Source of the DNA: Synechococcus sp. Cruz-7E5
GTDB taxonomy: Bacteria; Cyanobacteriota; Cyanobacteriia; PCC-6307; Cyanobiaceae
Reading direction: 5' to 3'
Assembly: GCF_024345995.1 (NCBI RefSeq)
Contig: NZ_JAGQCE010000011.1
Span: 1-64,000 of the forward strand
Length of the DNA: 64,000 nucleotides
The position numbers were made by a program, and so were the translations under genes. Within the stretch, counting starts at the first letter, position 1, and every line of letters starts with the position of its first letter. Of this stretch, positions 25,397 through 34,275 are shown piece by piece. The notes under the pieces were generated by a model. That model worked only from the letters and a program-made list of their open reading frames with translations. It was not told the DNA's origin and did not search any database.

Positions 25397-26236
25397 TCAG
25401 CCGCCGCTGCCTGAGTCATCCCTGACCGCGGGTGGTCCCATGGTTTTCTGGGCGATGAGATAGGCGGCAACAGCACCCCCCAGAAAGCCCAGTGCATTCC
25501 GCAGCACCGGCAGCAGGTCTGAGGTGCGGGTCACCACAGGGCCCAGACCGAAGACCACGAACAACATCACCCACAGCGGTGAGAGCAACAGCACCCAGCT
25601 CCAGGCCACCAGATCACCCTGTTTACGTGGGTAGCCGGCGAAGCCGACGATCAGGCCACCCAGCAGTGAGGTGCAGAAGGTGAGCAGCCACTGTTCCTGA
25701 GGCAGCCCCGGCACCACCTGGCAGCCGCCCCGCTCCAGGCAGGTCTCCACCGCGCTGAGCGCATCCACGATTGCGCCGTCCTCGCCGTGGTCGCGCACGT
25801 AGTACTGGTTGCCGAACCGGGTCTGCAGCTCCACCCAGAAGGTGCGCGGCATCAGGGCGAAGAGCGCGTCGCCAACGTTGAAATTGAGCAGGTTGCCGCC
25901 GCGGGGATCAGCCACCAGCAGCAGGCTGCGCTCATCCAGCCCCCAGAACTCCTTCACCGCCAGACCGGGCGTGCGCTCGTACTGGGTGAGAACCCGCAGT
26001 TTCCAGCCGCTGCTCTCTTCGAAGGCCTCCAGCTGCTCCTCCAGACTGGCCCGCTGGCCGTCGGTCAGGGCCCGGGCCAGATCGATCACGGGAGTTGGGT
26101 GATCCGGCAGGAGCGATGGATTGTCAGCGGCCTGAACCATCCCGCCTGGCGCTCCCCCGAGCGGCGCCAGCAACAGCACCAGGGCGGCCAGACAACCAAA
26201 GATTGAGCGGAGAAGAGATCTGGCGCCAGGGGCCAT
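25397..26236 (-). CDS. TPM-domain protein, Psb32-like
   Basis: 279 aa from ATG 26236. It has a signal peptide (to about residue 36, VQAAD), then a TPM domain (about 50-180) beginning VIDLARALTDGQRASLEEQL with WGLDERSLLLVADPRGG, and two to three C-terminal membrane helices. This is the architecture of cyanobacterial Psb32 (sll1390 type), which protects or repairs photosystem II. The TPM fold is also seen in archaeal and plant TLP18.3 phosphatase-like proteins. A link to PSII repair is by homology only. Confidence 0.72.
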   Translation of the reverse strand: MAPGARSLLRSIFGCLAALVLLLAPLGGAPGGMVQAADNPSLLPDHPTPVIDLARALTDGQRASLEEQLEAFEESSGWKLRVLTQYERTPGLAVKEFWGLDERSLLLVADPRGGNLLNFNVGDALFALMPRTFWVELQTRFGNQYYVRDHGEDGAIVDALSAVETCLERGGCQVVPGLPQEQWLLTFCTSLLGGLIVGFAGYPRKQGDLVAWSWVLLLSPLWVMLFVVFGLGPVVTRTSDLLPVLRNALGFLGGAVAAYLIAQKTMGPPAVRDDSGSGG

Positions 26237-26283
26237 GCGGCTGCTTCAGTGGCCTTCCATTCTCTCCGAGGCGTACCCCGCCC

Positions 26284-27477
26284 GTGCCCCTGCCCGCCTG
26301 GCTGGACAAGCGCCTGCACCAGGCTGGGGGCAGCGTGCCCTTTCGCACCTATATGGAGTGGGTGCTCCACGACCCCGAGCACGGCGCCTACGGCGCCGGC
26401 CGCCTCAGCATCGGCCCACGGGGAGATTTCGTCACAGCCCCTTCGCTGGGCCCGGAGTTCGCGGCCCTGCTGGCCCCCCAGATCGCCCGTTGGCTGGAGG
26501 ATCTCCCCAGCGGACGCCTGAGCCTGGTGGAGACCGGCCCCGGTGAAGGCAGCCTGGCGGCCCAGCTGGCCGAAGTGCTGGCAGCCGGCTGGCCCCAGCT
26601 GGCCAGGCGGCTGGAGCTGGTGCTGGTGGAGCCCAACGAAGGCATGGCGCCACGGCAGCGCCAGCGCCTGAAGGGCTGCCCTCTGCCGTTGCGCTGGAGC
26701 AGTTTTGCAGAGATGGCAGCCGCTCCGCTCACCGGTGTGGTGCTGGCCCACGAGGTGCTCGATGCCCTGGCGGTGGAGCGGATCGAGCGCAGCGGGGACC
26801 ACTGGCGCCGGCAGCAGGTGACGCTCCAGGAGGGGACATTACGGCTTGTGCCCGGCGAACCCCTGGAGCCGGAAGATCAGGCGCGGCTGGAGCCCCTCGG
26901 GCTGCTGCCCCTTGATCCACGGCGTCCGCCGGGCTGGTGCAGCGAGCTCCACCCAGGGCTGGCCCCCTGGCTGGCTGCCTGCGCCGCCGCTCTTGCCCAT
27001 GGCCGCCTGCTGGTGATCGACTACGCCCTCGAGGCCTGGCGCTATTACGCTCCCCAGCGCAGCAACGGCACTCTGATGGCCTATCGCGCCCAGCGAGCCA
27101 GCTCCGATCCCCTGCTGGAACCTGGCCAGTGGGACCTCACCGCCCACCTCTGCATCGAGAGCGTGCTGGAGGCAGCGGAGGCGGCCGGTTGGAGTTGCCT
27201 GGGCCAGCGGCGGCAGGGCGAAGCCCTGCTGGCCTTGGGACTGGCACAGTGCCTGCATGGGCTGCAACAGCCGCAGGCAGAGGCGGCCCAGGCCACCAGC
27301 CCACAGCGGAAGGAGGGATTGGCTGAGCTGCTGGCCCGGCGCGAGGCGCTGCTGCGTCTGGTGGATCCCACCGCCCTCGGCGACTTCCGCTGGCTGGCCT
27401 TCAGCCGCGGCGAGGTCTCGCCGGCGCCTGGCTCCAGCGCCGAGCTCTTCCTTCACGAGCCTGGCGATGGCACGTAG
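26284..27477 (+). CDS. MidA/NDUFAF7-type SAM-dependent methyltransferase
   Basis: 397 aa from GTG 26284, which begins the conserved LPAWLDKRL segment. The family hallmarks are the N-terminal FRTYMEWVLHDPEHGAYG and the SAM-binding ETGPGEGS (83-90), followed by VEPNEGM and AHEVLDALAVER. In mitochondria NDUFAF7 methylates an arginine of complex I. Bacterial homologues are thought to modify an equivalent subunit, here possibly of NDH-1. It is divergent from the TPM gene and 9 nt ahead of the 2OG oxygenase. Confidence 0.86.
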   Translation: MPLPAWLDKRLHQAGGSVPFRTYMEWVLHDPEHGAYGAGRLSIGPRGDFVTAPSLGPEFAALLAPQIARWLEDLPSGRLSLVETGPGEGSLAAQLAEVLAAGWPQLARRLELVLVEPNEGMAPRQRQRLKGCPLPLRWSSFAEMAAAPLTGVVLAHEVLDALAVERIERSGDHWRRQQVTLQEGTLRLVPGEPLEPEDQARLEPLGLLPLDPRRPPGWCSELHPGLAPWLAACAAALAHGRLLVIDYALEAWRYYAPQRSNGTLMAYRAQRASSDPLLEPGQWDLTAHLCIESVLEAAEAAGWSCLGQRRQGEALLALGLAQCLHGLQQPQAEAAQATSPQRKEGLAELLARREALLRLVDPTALGDFRWLAFSRGEVSPAPGSSAELFLHEPGDGT

Positions 27478-27486
27478 CTTGCCCTG

Positions 27487-28437
27487 ATGGAGCCCACCAT
27501 TCTCGATGTCGACCTGCTGGCCTTCGAGCGCGGTGATGGCAGACGCCGGCAGGCGGTGGTCGATGGGGTGAGACGCAGCCTGGCCACCGGCTTCATGTAC
27601 ACCAGCAGCGATCTGTCCAGCGATCTGCTCGACACCGCCTACGGCATGCTGGGCCGCTTCTTCGCCCTCGATGGGGCCAGCAAGGGTCGCTTCACAGCAG
27701 CCGGGGCCTCCGGTCAGACGGGCTACACCGGCCTGCTGGTGGAAACCGCTGCCGGCAGCGAGCGGGCCGACTGGAAGGAGATGCTCAACTGGTCGTCGCC
27801 GATCCCGGCCGCCCACCCGCTGCGCCGCCGCTATCCGCTGCTCTACCCGGAGCCGGTGCTGCCCGAAGCGGTGGTGCCCGGCATCACTGAGGTGCTGTTG
27901 CGCTTCCACGGGGCGCTCGCCGATCTGCAGCGGCGCGTCCTGCGGGTGATCGCCCTGGGCCTGGGCGCGGCCGAGTGCTTCTTCGAGGAGATGGTCAGCG
28001 AGGCCCCCACCCTCAGCCGCGCCATCCGCTACCCGCCCATGGCGGCCGCCCCCGCTCCAGGTCACCTCTGGGCCGCTGCCCACGGCGACATCAACCTGAT
28101 CACCGCCCTGCCCCGGGCCAGCGGTGCCGGCCTGGAGGTGGAGGTGGCCGGCAGCTGGGTGCCGGCCTTGCCGCCCGAGGGGCAGGTGATCATCAACAGT
28201 GGTCTGATGCTGGAGCGGCTCAGCAACGGCCTGATCCCTGCCGGCCTGCACCGGGTGGTGGCGCCGCCAGATCCGAATCAGGAACGGCTCAGCGTGGTGC
28301 AGTTCTGCCACGCCCGGCCCTCCACCCTGCTGGCGCCCCTTGCCAGTTGCTGCACCCCGGACAATCCCCAGCGCCAGGCTGGAGTGCTGGCGGCCGATGC
28401 CCTCGAAGAGGTGCTCTACCGCATCAACCTCCTGTAG
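27487..28437 (+). CDS. Isopenicillin N synthase-like 2OG-Fe(II) oxygenase
   Basis: 316 aa from ATG 27487. It has an N-terminal DIOX_N-type region (GFMYTSSDLSS) and a C-terminal jelly-roll with iron ligands His199-x-Asp201 (AHGDINLITAL) and His255 (GLHRVV), plus the 2-oxoglutarate RxS motif (Arg267-Leu-Ser). All catalytic positions are kept. The substrate is unknown. It follows the MidA-like gene by 9 nt, so cotranscription is likely. Its 3' end overlaps that of the convergent phosphoesterase gene by 14 nt. Confidence 0.85.
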   Translation: MEPTILDVDLLAFERGDGRRRQAVVDGVRRSLATGFMYTSSDLSSDLLDTAYGMLGRFFALDGASKGRFTAAGASGQTGYTGLLVETAAGSERADWKEMLNWSSPIPAAHPLRRRYPLLYPEPVLPEAVVPGITEVLLRFHGALADLQRRVLRVIALGLGAAECFFEEMVSEAPTLSRAIRYPPMAAAPAPGHLWAAAHGDINLITALPRASGAGLEVEVAGSWVPALPPEGQVIINSGLMLERLSNGLIPAGLHRVVAPPDPNQERLSVVQFCHARPSTLLAPLASCCTPDNPQRQAGVLAADALEEVLYRINLL

Positions 28438-29485
28438 CGGCGGAGCGCCGCATCTGGGTGCGCCCGCGACTGTCGCTGAGGCGTGGCGGCAGCTGCCCCG
28501 GATCCAGAAGCTGGCGCGTGCGCATGTTGACGGTGCTGTCCCGGCGCAGGCCCCTGCTCCAGACGTAATCGAGCACGGTAAGGGTCTGGAACGGCGCCAC
28601 GCTCTGACCCAGCAGCCTGCGGGGACCGCTGCCGAGGGCACCGAGCTGGATCAGGTCGAGCTGCCCAAGCCGGCCGGGATAGTAGGCGTGCTGATGACCG
28701 CTGATGTAGGCCTCCACTTGAGTGCGCTCCAGCAGCCGGCGCAGCTCCAGGCTCTGGGCAAGCACGTTTCCGGCCGTGTCCCGTCCCTGGGAAACCCCAA
28801 GCAGGGGCAGGTGCCCCATCACCAGGCGCCGCCTGGCCCCACGCGCCCCTGCACTCGTCAGGCTCCGCTCTGCCCAGCGCAGTTGTTCGGCAGGAATCTG
28901 GGCTGACGAGGCGTCAAGCACCAGCAGGAACAGCCCGCCCTGGAGCACTGAGTAGAAGAAAGGAAAGCCTGAGGCGTCTGCGTAGGTCAGACCGAGGTCC
29001 CCCTGCTGGCGGCGCCAGTAGCGGCTGGCCTCCTGGCGCTCCCGCTCGAAGACATAGCGGCCGCCCGCCAGGCTGCTGGAAGCATCGTGGTTGCCCATCG
29101 CCGGCACGAATGGCAGGCCTGCCCGGCGCAGGGGTCTGAGTACCTGGCGATCGAAGCCGGCCCACATCGCCTGCAGCTGGGTGGTGCCGAGACTCGCCTT
29201 CTGGCCGGCCACCATGTCGCCGGCGCACATCACCAGATCCGGGCGCAGGCTGGGGATGAGAGTGATGCCCTGGCCCACCTCGGGGATGTAGCTGGTGGAG
29301 CCGTAGCTGGCATTGAGATCACTGATCAGCACCAGCCGCCGGTCGCCGCGGGGAGGCAACCCAAGGCCAGCGGCGCCCGCCGCCAATGGGGCTGCCTGCG
29401 CCTGCCGCCAGGTGCTGAAGGCAGCCCCCCCCAGGGCCAGCCCCCCCAGGCCAAGAACCTGACGTCGGGTGAGGGATCGGGCCAT
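28424..29485 (-). CDS. Tat-exported metallophosphoesterase
   Basis: 353 aa from ATG 29485 (or 29494). The N-terminus carries a twin-arginine signal, LTRRQVLGLGGLALGG, so the folded metalloenzyme is probably exported to the periplasm. Calcineurin-like motifs follow: ISDLNASYG, CAGDM, MGNHD, GHLPLLG and SGHQHAYY. In the first motif the usual His is replaced (DLN rather than DxH), a variation that may alter metal use. It is likely a periplasmic phosphodiesterase or phosphatase for organic phosphate. Confidence 0.88.
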   Translation of the reverse strand: MARSLTRRQVLGLGGLALGGAAFSTWRQAQAAPLAAGAAGLGLPPRGDRRLVLISDLNASYGSTSYIPEVGQGITLIPSLRPDLVMCAGDMVAGQKASLGTTQLQAMWAGFDRQVLRPLRRAGLPFVPAMGNHDASSSLAGGRYVFERERQEASRYWRRQQGDLGLTYADASGFPFFYSVLQGGLFLLVLDASSAQIPAEQLRWAERSLTSAGARGARRRLVMGHLPLLGVSQGRDTAGNVLAQSLELRRLLERTQVEAYISGHQHAYYPGRLGQLDLIQLGALGSGPRRLLGQSVAPFQTLTVLDYVWSRGLRRDSTVNMRTRQLLDPGQLPPRLSDSRGRTQMRRSAATGG

Positions 29486-29615
29486 GGTTGTCATTGTCAC
29501 TGTCAGACCATGCTGCCGGGGCCGGCGCTTTCTGAGCCAGACCCCATAAGCTGCCCCGGACCGCAACCCTGGCGTGAACTCCCACCTTCAGGAAGCAACC
29601 GATGAGGCCCCAACG

Positions 29616-29831
29616 ATGAGCAGCAACGACTTCCGCTACGAGCCGGTGGAGAAATTCGGCGAAGGGCTCACCACCAGCCGGCCATGGAACACCACCGCCC
29701 TGGCCGGGGTGGAGCTCCTCAATGGCCGGGTGGCCATGCTGGGCTTCAGCGCCGCCATCGTCGGCGAGTGGCTCACCGGCAAGGGCATCGTCGGCCAGCT
29801 GGGCGCCGTGCTGGCCTGGTACCTCGGCTGA
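29616..29831 (+). CDS. High-light-inducible protein (HLIP, chlorophyll a/b-binding-like)
   Basis: 71 aa from ATG 29616; a GTG at 29574 would add 14 residues. The single transmembrane helix carries the chlorophyll-binding signature ELLNGRVAMLGF followed by SAAIVGEWLTGKGI. HLIPs (Hli/Scp) bind chlorophyll and carotenoid in the thylakoid and protect photosystem assembly under stress. The N-terminal 25 residues (EPVEKFGEGLTTSRPWN) are typical of picocyanobacterial members. It starts 130 nt from the divergent phosphoesterase gene. Confidence 0.93.
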   Translation: MSSNDFRYEPVEKFGEGLTTSRPWNTTALAGVELLNGRVAMLGFSAAIVGEWLTGKGIVGQLGAVLAWYLG

Positions 29832-29858
29832 CTGACGGCTGCGGCAACTCGAGGTTCT

Positions 29859-30365
29859 TCAGCTGGAGGGCGCAGTCTGGCTCTCCTGTGGCTGGCCCTC
29901 AAGAAACCTGGCCATGGCTGGATCCCTGCCAATGAGTGCCTGGGCCTGCGCGCAGTCGGGTTGCAGAAGCTGAAAATCAGTGAATTCAAAGCCGGGAGCC
30001 ACCGTGCAGCCCACAAGGACAGTCTCGCTGATCGGTTCAGCGGCCTGCCAGAAGCCCGCCGGAATCACCTGGCACCATGAGTTGGCCTCAGCTGAGAGCA
30101 TCAGGCAGCTGGGGCAGTCACTGGTGCCATCCCAGCTGTAGAGCCGGAGTCCTCGGCCCTGATAAAGATTCCAGACCTCATCGGAGCCCACCCGGTGAAA
30201 CAGGCTGCGCTCACCTGGTCTCAGCTGGAAATAGATGTGGGTGAGTGCGCAGCGTCTCTCACTGGTTGCGGTGATCACACGGCGCTTTGAACGGAACACC
30301 TCTCTGTAACGGCCGCCTTCAGGGTGATCCTTCAGCTGCAGAGGTTGCATGGGCAGAACGGCCAT
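29859..30365 (-). CDS. DUF985/cupin_5 family protein
   Basis: 168 aa from ATG 30365. The family pattern is clear: LKDHPEGGRYREVFRS near the start, LTHIYFQLRPGERSLFHRVGSDEVW with cupin His/Glu positions, then VIPAGFWQAAEP and VGCTVAPGFEF. It is a single small cupin barrel of unknown reaction; some members are annotated epimerase-like from structure. It is convergent with the HLIP gene, with 27 nt between the stops. Confidence 0.85.
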   Translation of the reverse strand: MAVLPMQPLQLKDHPEGGRYREVFRSKRRVITATSERRCALTHIYFQLRPGERSLFHRVGSDEVWNLYQGRGLRLYSWDGTSDCPSCLMLSAEANSWCQVIPAGFWQAAEPISETVLVGCTVAPGFEFTDFQLLQPDCAQAQALIGRDPAMARFLEGQPQESQTAPSS

Positions 30366-30591
30366 CGGGTTACTACAAGAGATGGATCACAGCAGAAAAC
30401 TGGAGGCCATGTCTGGCCACAGCCAGGTTGCCTGATGATGGCGTACCAGCCTGGCGAGACGACACTGCGGTGTACGTCTGGTCGCTGGCGATGGCTCTGT
30501 TGGCAAACGTCAGCGCTCGTCGTTCGGCCTTCTCTGCTCTGCGCTGGCCGTGGTCATGGCCCTAGGGTTCAGGCCCCAGATACCTTTCTTG

Positions 30592-31395
30592 ATGCAGAGC
30601 TCGATGCGGCCGGCCGGTGGCGATGGACCAGGAACCGGCTTTCAGCTGATCGCGGCCGCGGCGGTGGCGCTGCTTATCCTGCTCACCCAGACCATCTTCA
30701 TCGTCCCGGCCGGGAACGTGGCTGTCGTGACCACCTTGGGACGCGTCACGGGGGGACAGCGCAGCCCAGGACCCAACGTCAAGGTGCCGCTGATTCAGGC
30801 CACATCCTTTTTCGATGTGCGCACTCAGGTGCGTCCGGAGCAGTTCTCCACCCTCACCAAGGATCTGCAGGTGATCGAGGCCACCGCCACGGTGAAGTAC
30901 GCCATCAAACCGAAGGAAGCAGGACGGATCTACGAAACGATCGCCACAGACAACCAGCAGATCTATCCGCGCATCATTCAGCCATCATTGCTGAAGGCAC
31001 TCAAGTCGGTGTTCTCCCAATATGAACTGGTGACAATCGCCACCGAATGGAACAGTATTTCGGAGCTCGTGCAAGACAAAGTGGCTCAGGAACTGATCAA
31101 GTTCGACTATGTGCAGGTTCAGGGACTTGATCTCACCGGACTGCAGATCGCCGAGGAATACCGCGCCGCGATCGAGCAGAAGCAGATCGCCGATCAGCGC
31201 CTGCTGCGGGCCCAGACGGAAGTGAAGATCGCCGAGCAGGAGGCCAAGCGCTACGAGATCCTCAACTCGAGCCTCGATGACCAGGTGCTCTACAAGCTGT
31301 TCCTCGACAAGTGGGATGGGCAGACATCAGTCGTCCCGGCCCTGCCCGGCACAGCCGGCGGTGGCACCCCAGTGATCGTGAACGGGCGCCGTTGA
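30592..31395 (+). CDS. Prohibitin-like SPFH/band-7 protein
   Basis: 267 aa from ATG 30592; GTG 30550 and ATG 30556 give longer forms. One N-terminal membrane helix (AAAAVALLILLTQTIFIV), then an SPFH domain (VPAGNVAVVTTLGRV) and a coiled-coil tail (KQIADQRLLRAQTEVKIAEQEAKR). The length matches cyanobacterial prohibitin homologues (Phb1-like). These form membrane-bound ring assemblies and often modulate FtsH proteases. It converges on the protease operon to the right. Confidence 0.9.
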   Translation: MQSSMRPAGGDGPGTGFQLIAAAAVALLILLTQTIFIVPAGNVAVVTTLGRVTGGQRSPGPNVKVPLIQATSFFDVRTQVRPEQFSTLTKDLQVIEATATVKYAIKPKEAGRIYETIATDNQQIYPRIIQPSLLKALKSVFSQYELVTIATEWNSISELVQDKVAQELIKFDYVQVQGLDLTGLQIAEEYRAAIEQKQIADQRLLRAQTEVKIAEQEAKRYEILNSSLDDQVLYKLFLDKWDGQTSVVPALPGTAGGGTPVIVNGRR

Positions 31396-31398
31396 TGC

Positions 31399-31773
31399 TC
31401 AGTCGTAGCGGCAGTCTGGGGTGAGGCCGGGCAAGGTGAACTCCTGGAACCAGAGAAAATCCCGACTTCTCCAGCCCAGATCGAAGGGGGCTGTGGAGTT
31501 CCATTCCCCTTCTTCCAGCTGGAACCGTGTCTTCAGATAGTCGGGCACCAGAGCTGCAACCTCCTGCTGCCCTTCGCTCTCTTCATTGGCAAAAAGCCGA
31601 TCCAGGTAGAGCACTGCGAAGATCGCCGCTTCCTCATCCACCACCACCACCTCGAACGGTCCGTCCTCGGCAGGCAGGGGGGTGACCTCGAAGAACTCAT
31701 CCCGCTCCAGAGGATCGGCCGGTGCCTTTTCCATCAGGGCCGCGAGGGCCTGCTTGAAGCGATCGAGGGTCAT
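31399..31773 (-). CDS. Small acidic protein, last gene of the envelope-protease unit
   Basis: 124 aa from ATG 31773, overlapping the stop of the upstream CPBP fusion as ATGA (31770-31773). It has no signal peptide or membrane helix. It is acidic, with a Val-rich strand FEVVVVDEEAAIFAVLYLD and a C-terminal Trp/Phe-rich patch SRDFLWFQEF. No family is recognised. The strict coupling suggests a cytoplasmic partner or regulator of the membrane protease. Confidence 0.65.
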   Translation of the reverse strand: MTLDRFKQALAALMEKAPADPLERDEFFEVTPLPAEDGPFEVVVVDEEAAIFAVLYLDRLFANEESEGQQEVAALVPDYLKTRFQLEEGEWNSTAPFDLGWRSRDFLWFQEFTLPGLTPDCRYD

Positions 31774-34265
31774 TGCGACGGCAGCGGCTGTTCCTGCATC
31801 CTCGCCCTGCCCCCCAGGCCCCAGAGCCAAAGCGTTACAGCCAGCCCATGCAGCAGCACCGGCGGCCAGAGGGAGCCCGTGACCCCGTAGATCAGCACGC
31901 AGGCGCCCCCCAGCAGGGCACACTGCGCCAGGAAGCGCCCGTCGCGGAACACACCTCGCCCCGGCGGGTACCAGCAGCGCGCCGCCACAGGGTGATACAG
32001 CACGAACAGACCCAGGCTCAGAGCCCCCCAGGCGGCAGAACTGGCAAGGGGTTCACCTTCAAGGGGATGGGGCAGCAGGGCCACGCGGAAGATCAACTCC
32101 TCCCCCAGGGCCGGCATCAGCAGCAGAGCCGGAATGGCCCGCAGCGCCGGACCAATCGCCTTCAGCCTCCAGGGGCTGAGAAAACCTGATCGCCAGCCGA
32201 GAGGCAGGGCAAGTGCCGCATAGGCCACCAGGATCGTCAGAGCACGGCCCAGGGCAGCTGGGCCCAGGGGCGCGAACAGGGCATCGCTGAAACGCCGCAG
32301 CAGGGTGGAGAGAATCGGGATCTGACCCAGCAGCAGGGTCGGTGCCAGGGGTTCGATTGAGCTGTCACCTCCCGCCAGTTGGTTGCTGCGCAGGAACCAG
32401 AGGCTGGCTCCATGCTGAAGGAACACCCGGGCCATATCGTCGTGGGCGCGGCGGGGAAGCATCGAGCGCCAGCTCATCAGAGCATCGATCCCCGTTTCGC
32501 CGCGCACGAACACATCACCAGAAACCACTGCTGCGTTGTGGCGCCAGTCGGACCGTGCCGTGCCGAAGGGGGTCAGAAGCTCGTCGAGGGAGGAGGTGAG
32601 CCGTGCCAATTGACGGAAGGCCTGGCTGGACTTTTCCTGCGGGTGGTCCTTGAGCCAACGCCGCAGCCTCGGTTCGTCCGCCACCCGGCGGCGCAGGCGA
32701 TCGATGGCGATGTACAGAGCCTGGCTCGAATCCTGCACGCAGGAGGTGGACGGGGTCACCGTCGACACGCCGCTGCCGTCTCCGCTGCGGTAGCGGGCCA
32801 TCAGCACCTCCGCCTGGATCGCCAGCTCCCGCAACAGCGAGAACCGTTGCCCATCCACTGTCAGGTCGTCGAAAGGCTGCAGCTTGATCAGCACATCAGA
32901 GATGGGCCTGGAGCCCAGCCAGCCCCGTTGCATATCTCCGCTGAAGGCGGTCCAGTCCTGGGTTCCCGAGACGATGCCATTGGGGTTGTTGGCATAGATC
33001 TGGTGGTAGCGCAGATCGAAGCGCGGCTCGCCGGTGATGGCATCGCTCACCACACGCGCTTCCCCGAAGGCGAAATGGCCAGTCACGGTGGCGCCGCTGA
33101 TCTGCTCACCCCCCGACCCGCCGATGCCCCCGAAGCTGTGGATCAGCAGGGCCCTGTCTCCCGGCCGCCAGCTCTGGCCAACAGGCCCCGTTGGGGTACC
33201 AGCATTGGCGATGGCGGGATCAAGCATCACCCGCTTGATCCGGCCCCGTTGCCGGGGGGTATCGGCCCAGTTGCCACGCAGGATGTAGGGGATCCCCTGA
33301 CGGGCCGCGGGCAGCACGGCATCTGGTTGGAGCAGGTGCAGGGCCCTTGGCTTGATGGCCTGCACGGTGAACAGCCCCTCGGCGTCAGGGGCGCCGTAGA
33401 TGTACCACCCCTTGCCACCCACGGGATTGGAGCTGAGTCCCCGGGGAGTGGAGATCCAGCGGCCGAAACGATCCAGCGGCTGCTGGGGCACACGCACCAC
33501 ATCACGCGGGCCGCTGAAGTCGTCCCGGCCTGGGTTCCAGTGGCGCACCCGCAGGTGCTCCGGATCCCCGGCGACAGGGCCGAGGATTCGCACCAGGCCC
33601 ACATAGCGGCCGCTGATCTGCAGCGGTGGCCGAGCGATGGTCAGCCGGGTGGATCCATCAGCTCCAGGCTCGAGCTCCACCTCCTCCAGCTGCACGATCA
33701 GATCGTCGTTGGGGCGGGCTCCTGCCAACGACTGCAGGGGGCCCACCCGCCTGCGCCCGTCCAGGCGCCGCGGCAGCAGATTTCCCTGGGACTCGATTTC
33801 CTGCGCCGCCGGAGCGAAGCGCACATCGGTGCTCACCCGCTCCACCAGCTCCCGCAGAGCCGGTCGCTCAGCCCAGGCCAGGCGCAGCACCTGTCCCACG
33901 AGCCCGGCCGAGGCCGGCGGGGCATGCTCGATTTCTACCCAGACCCAGTCGCCAGGCTCCCGGCTGGTCTCTTCTTCGCCCGGCAGGATCAGGCGCCCGA
34001 TCCAGTCGGCATGGGGACGGTACAGCTGCGGATCGGGACGCTGGCTGAGCGGGTAGTGGCTGGGCCGGTTGAAGGGCGCGGCCTGGGCCAGGACATAGCT
34101 GCTGGTGGGGGCCGGCTCGCTCGCCTGCACCGGAGCCAGCAGGAGCGACACGAGGAGCGACACGGCGAGGGCCAGCAGCAGCAGGAGAGCCTGCAGGGGC
34201 CGGGGCCCCGCGCCTGAGCGCCGTTGTGGCGACTTGGGGGGTGCAGATGGGAATCCTGGCGGCAT
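31770..34265 (-). CDS. Large exported domain fused to a CPBP intramembrane protease
   Basis: 831 aa from ATG 34265. After a basic N-terminus and one hydrophobic segment (27-45) comes a soluble region of roughly 600 residues, then helices from about 645. The C-terminal part has the CPBP/Rce1-like glutamate pair in GEELIFR (Glu722, Glu723) and later His758 and His806, so it is a candidate glutamic-type intramembrane protease. The soluble region contains TGHFAF (His397) and TSCVQDSSQALY (Cys509), spaced as in permuted papain/NlpC folds. It starts 10 nt after the aspartic-protease-like gene and is coupled to the next gene by ATGA. Confidence 0.82.
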   Translation of the reverse strand: MPPGFPSAPPKSPQRRSGAGPRPLQALLLLLALAVSLLVSLLLAPVQASEPAPTSSYVLAQAAPFNRPSHYPLSQRPDPQLYRPHADWIGRLILPGEEETSREPGDWVWVEIEHAPPASAGLVGQVLRLAWAERPALRELVERVSTDVRFAPAAQEIESQGNLLPRRLDGRRRVGPLQSLAGARPNDDLIVQLEEVELEPGADGSTRLTIARPPLQISGRYVGLVRILGPVAGDPEHLRVRHWNPGRDDFSGPRDVVRVPQQPLDRFGRWISTPRGLSSNPVGGKGWYIYGAPDAEGLFTVQAIKPRALHLLQPDAVLPAARQGIPYILRGNWADTPRQRGRIKRVMLDPAIANAGTPTGPVGQSWRPGDRALLIHSFGGIGGSGGEQISGATVTGHFAFGEARVVSDAITGEPRFDLRYHQIYANNPNGIVSGTQDWTAFSGDMQRGWLGSRPISDVLIKLQPFDDLTVDGQRFSLLRELAIQAEVLMARYRSGDGSGVSTVTPSTSCVQDSSQALYIAIDRLRRRVADEPRLRRWLKDHPQEKSSQAFRQLARLTSSLDELLTPFGTARSDWRHNAAVVSGDVFVRGETGIDALMSWRSMLPRRAHDDMARVFLQHGASLWFLRSNQLAGGDSSIEPLAPTLLLGQIPILSTLLRRFSDALFAPLGPAALGRALTILVAYAALALPLGWRSGFLSPWRLKAIGPALRAIPALLLMPALGEELIFRVALLPHPLEGEPLASSAAWGALSLGLFVLYHPVAARCWYPPGRGVFRDGRFLAQCALLGGACVLIYGVTGSLWPPVLLHGLAVTLWLWGLGGRARMQEQPLPSQ

Positions 34266-34275
34266 CGGCACTGCT

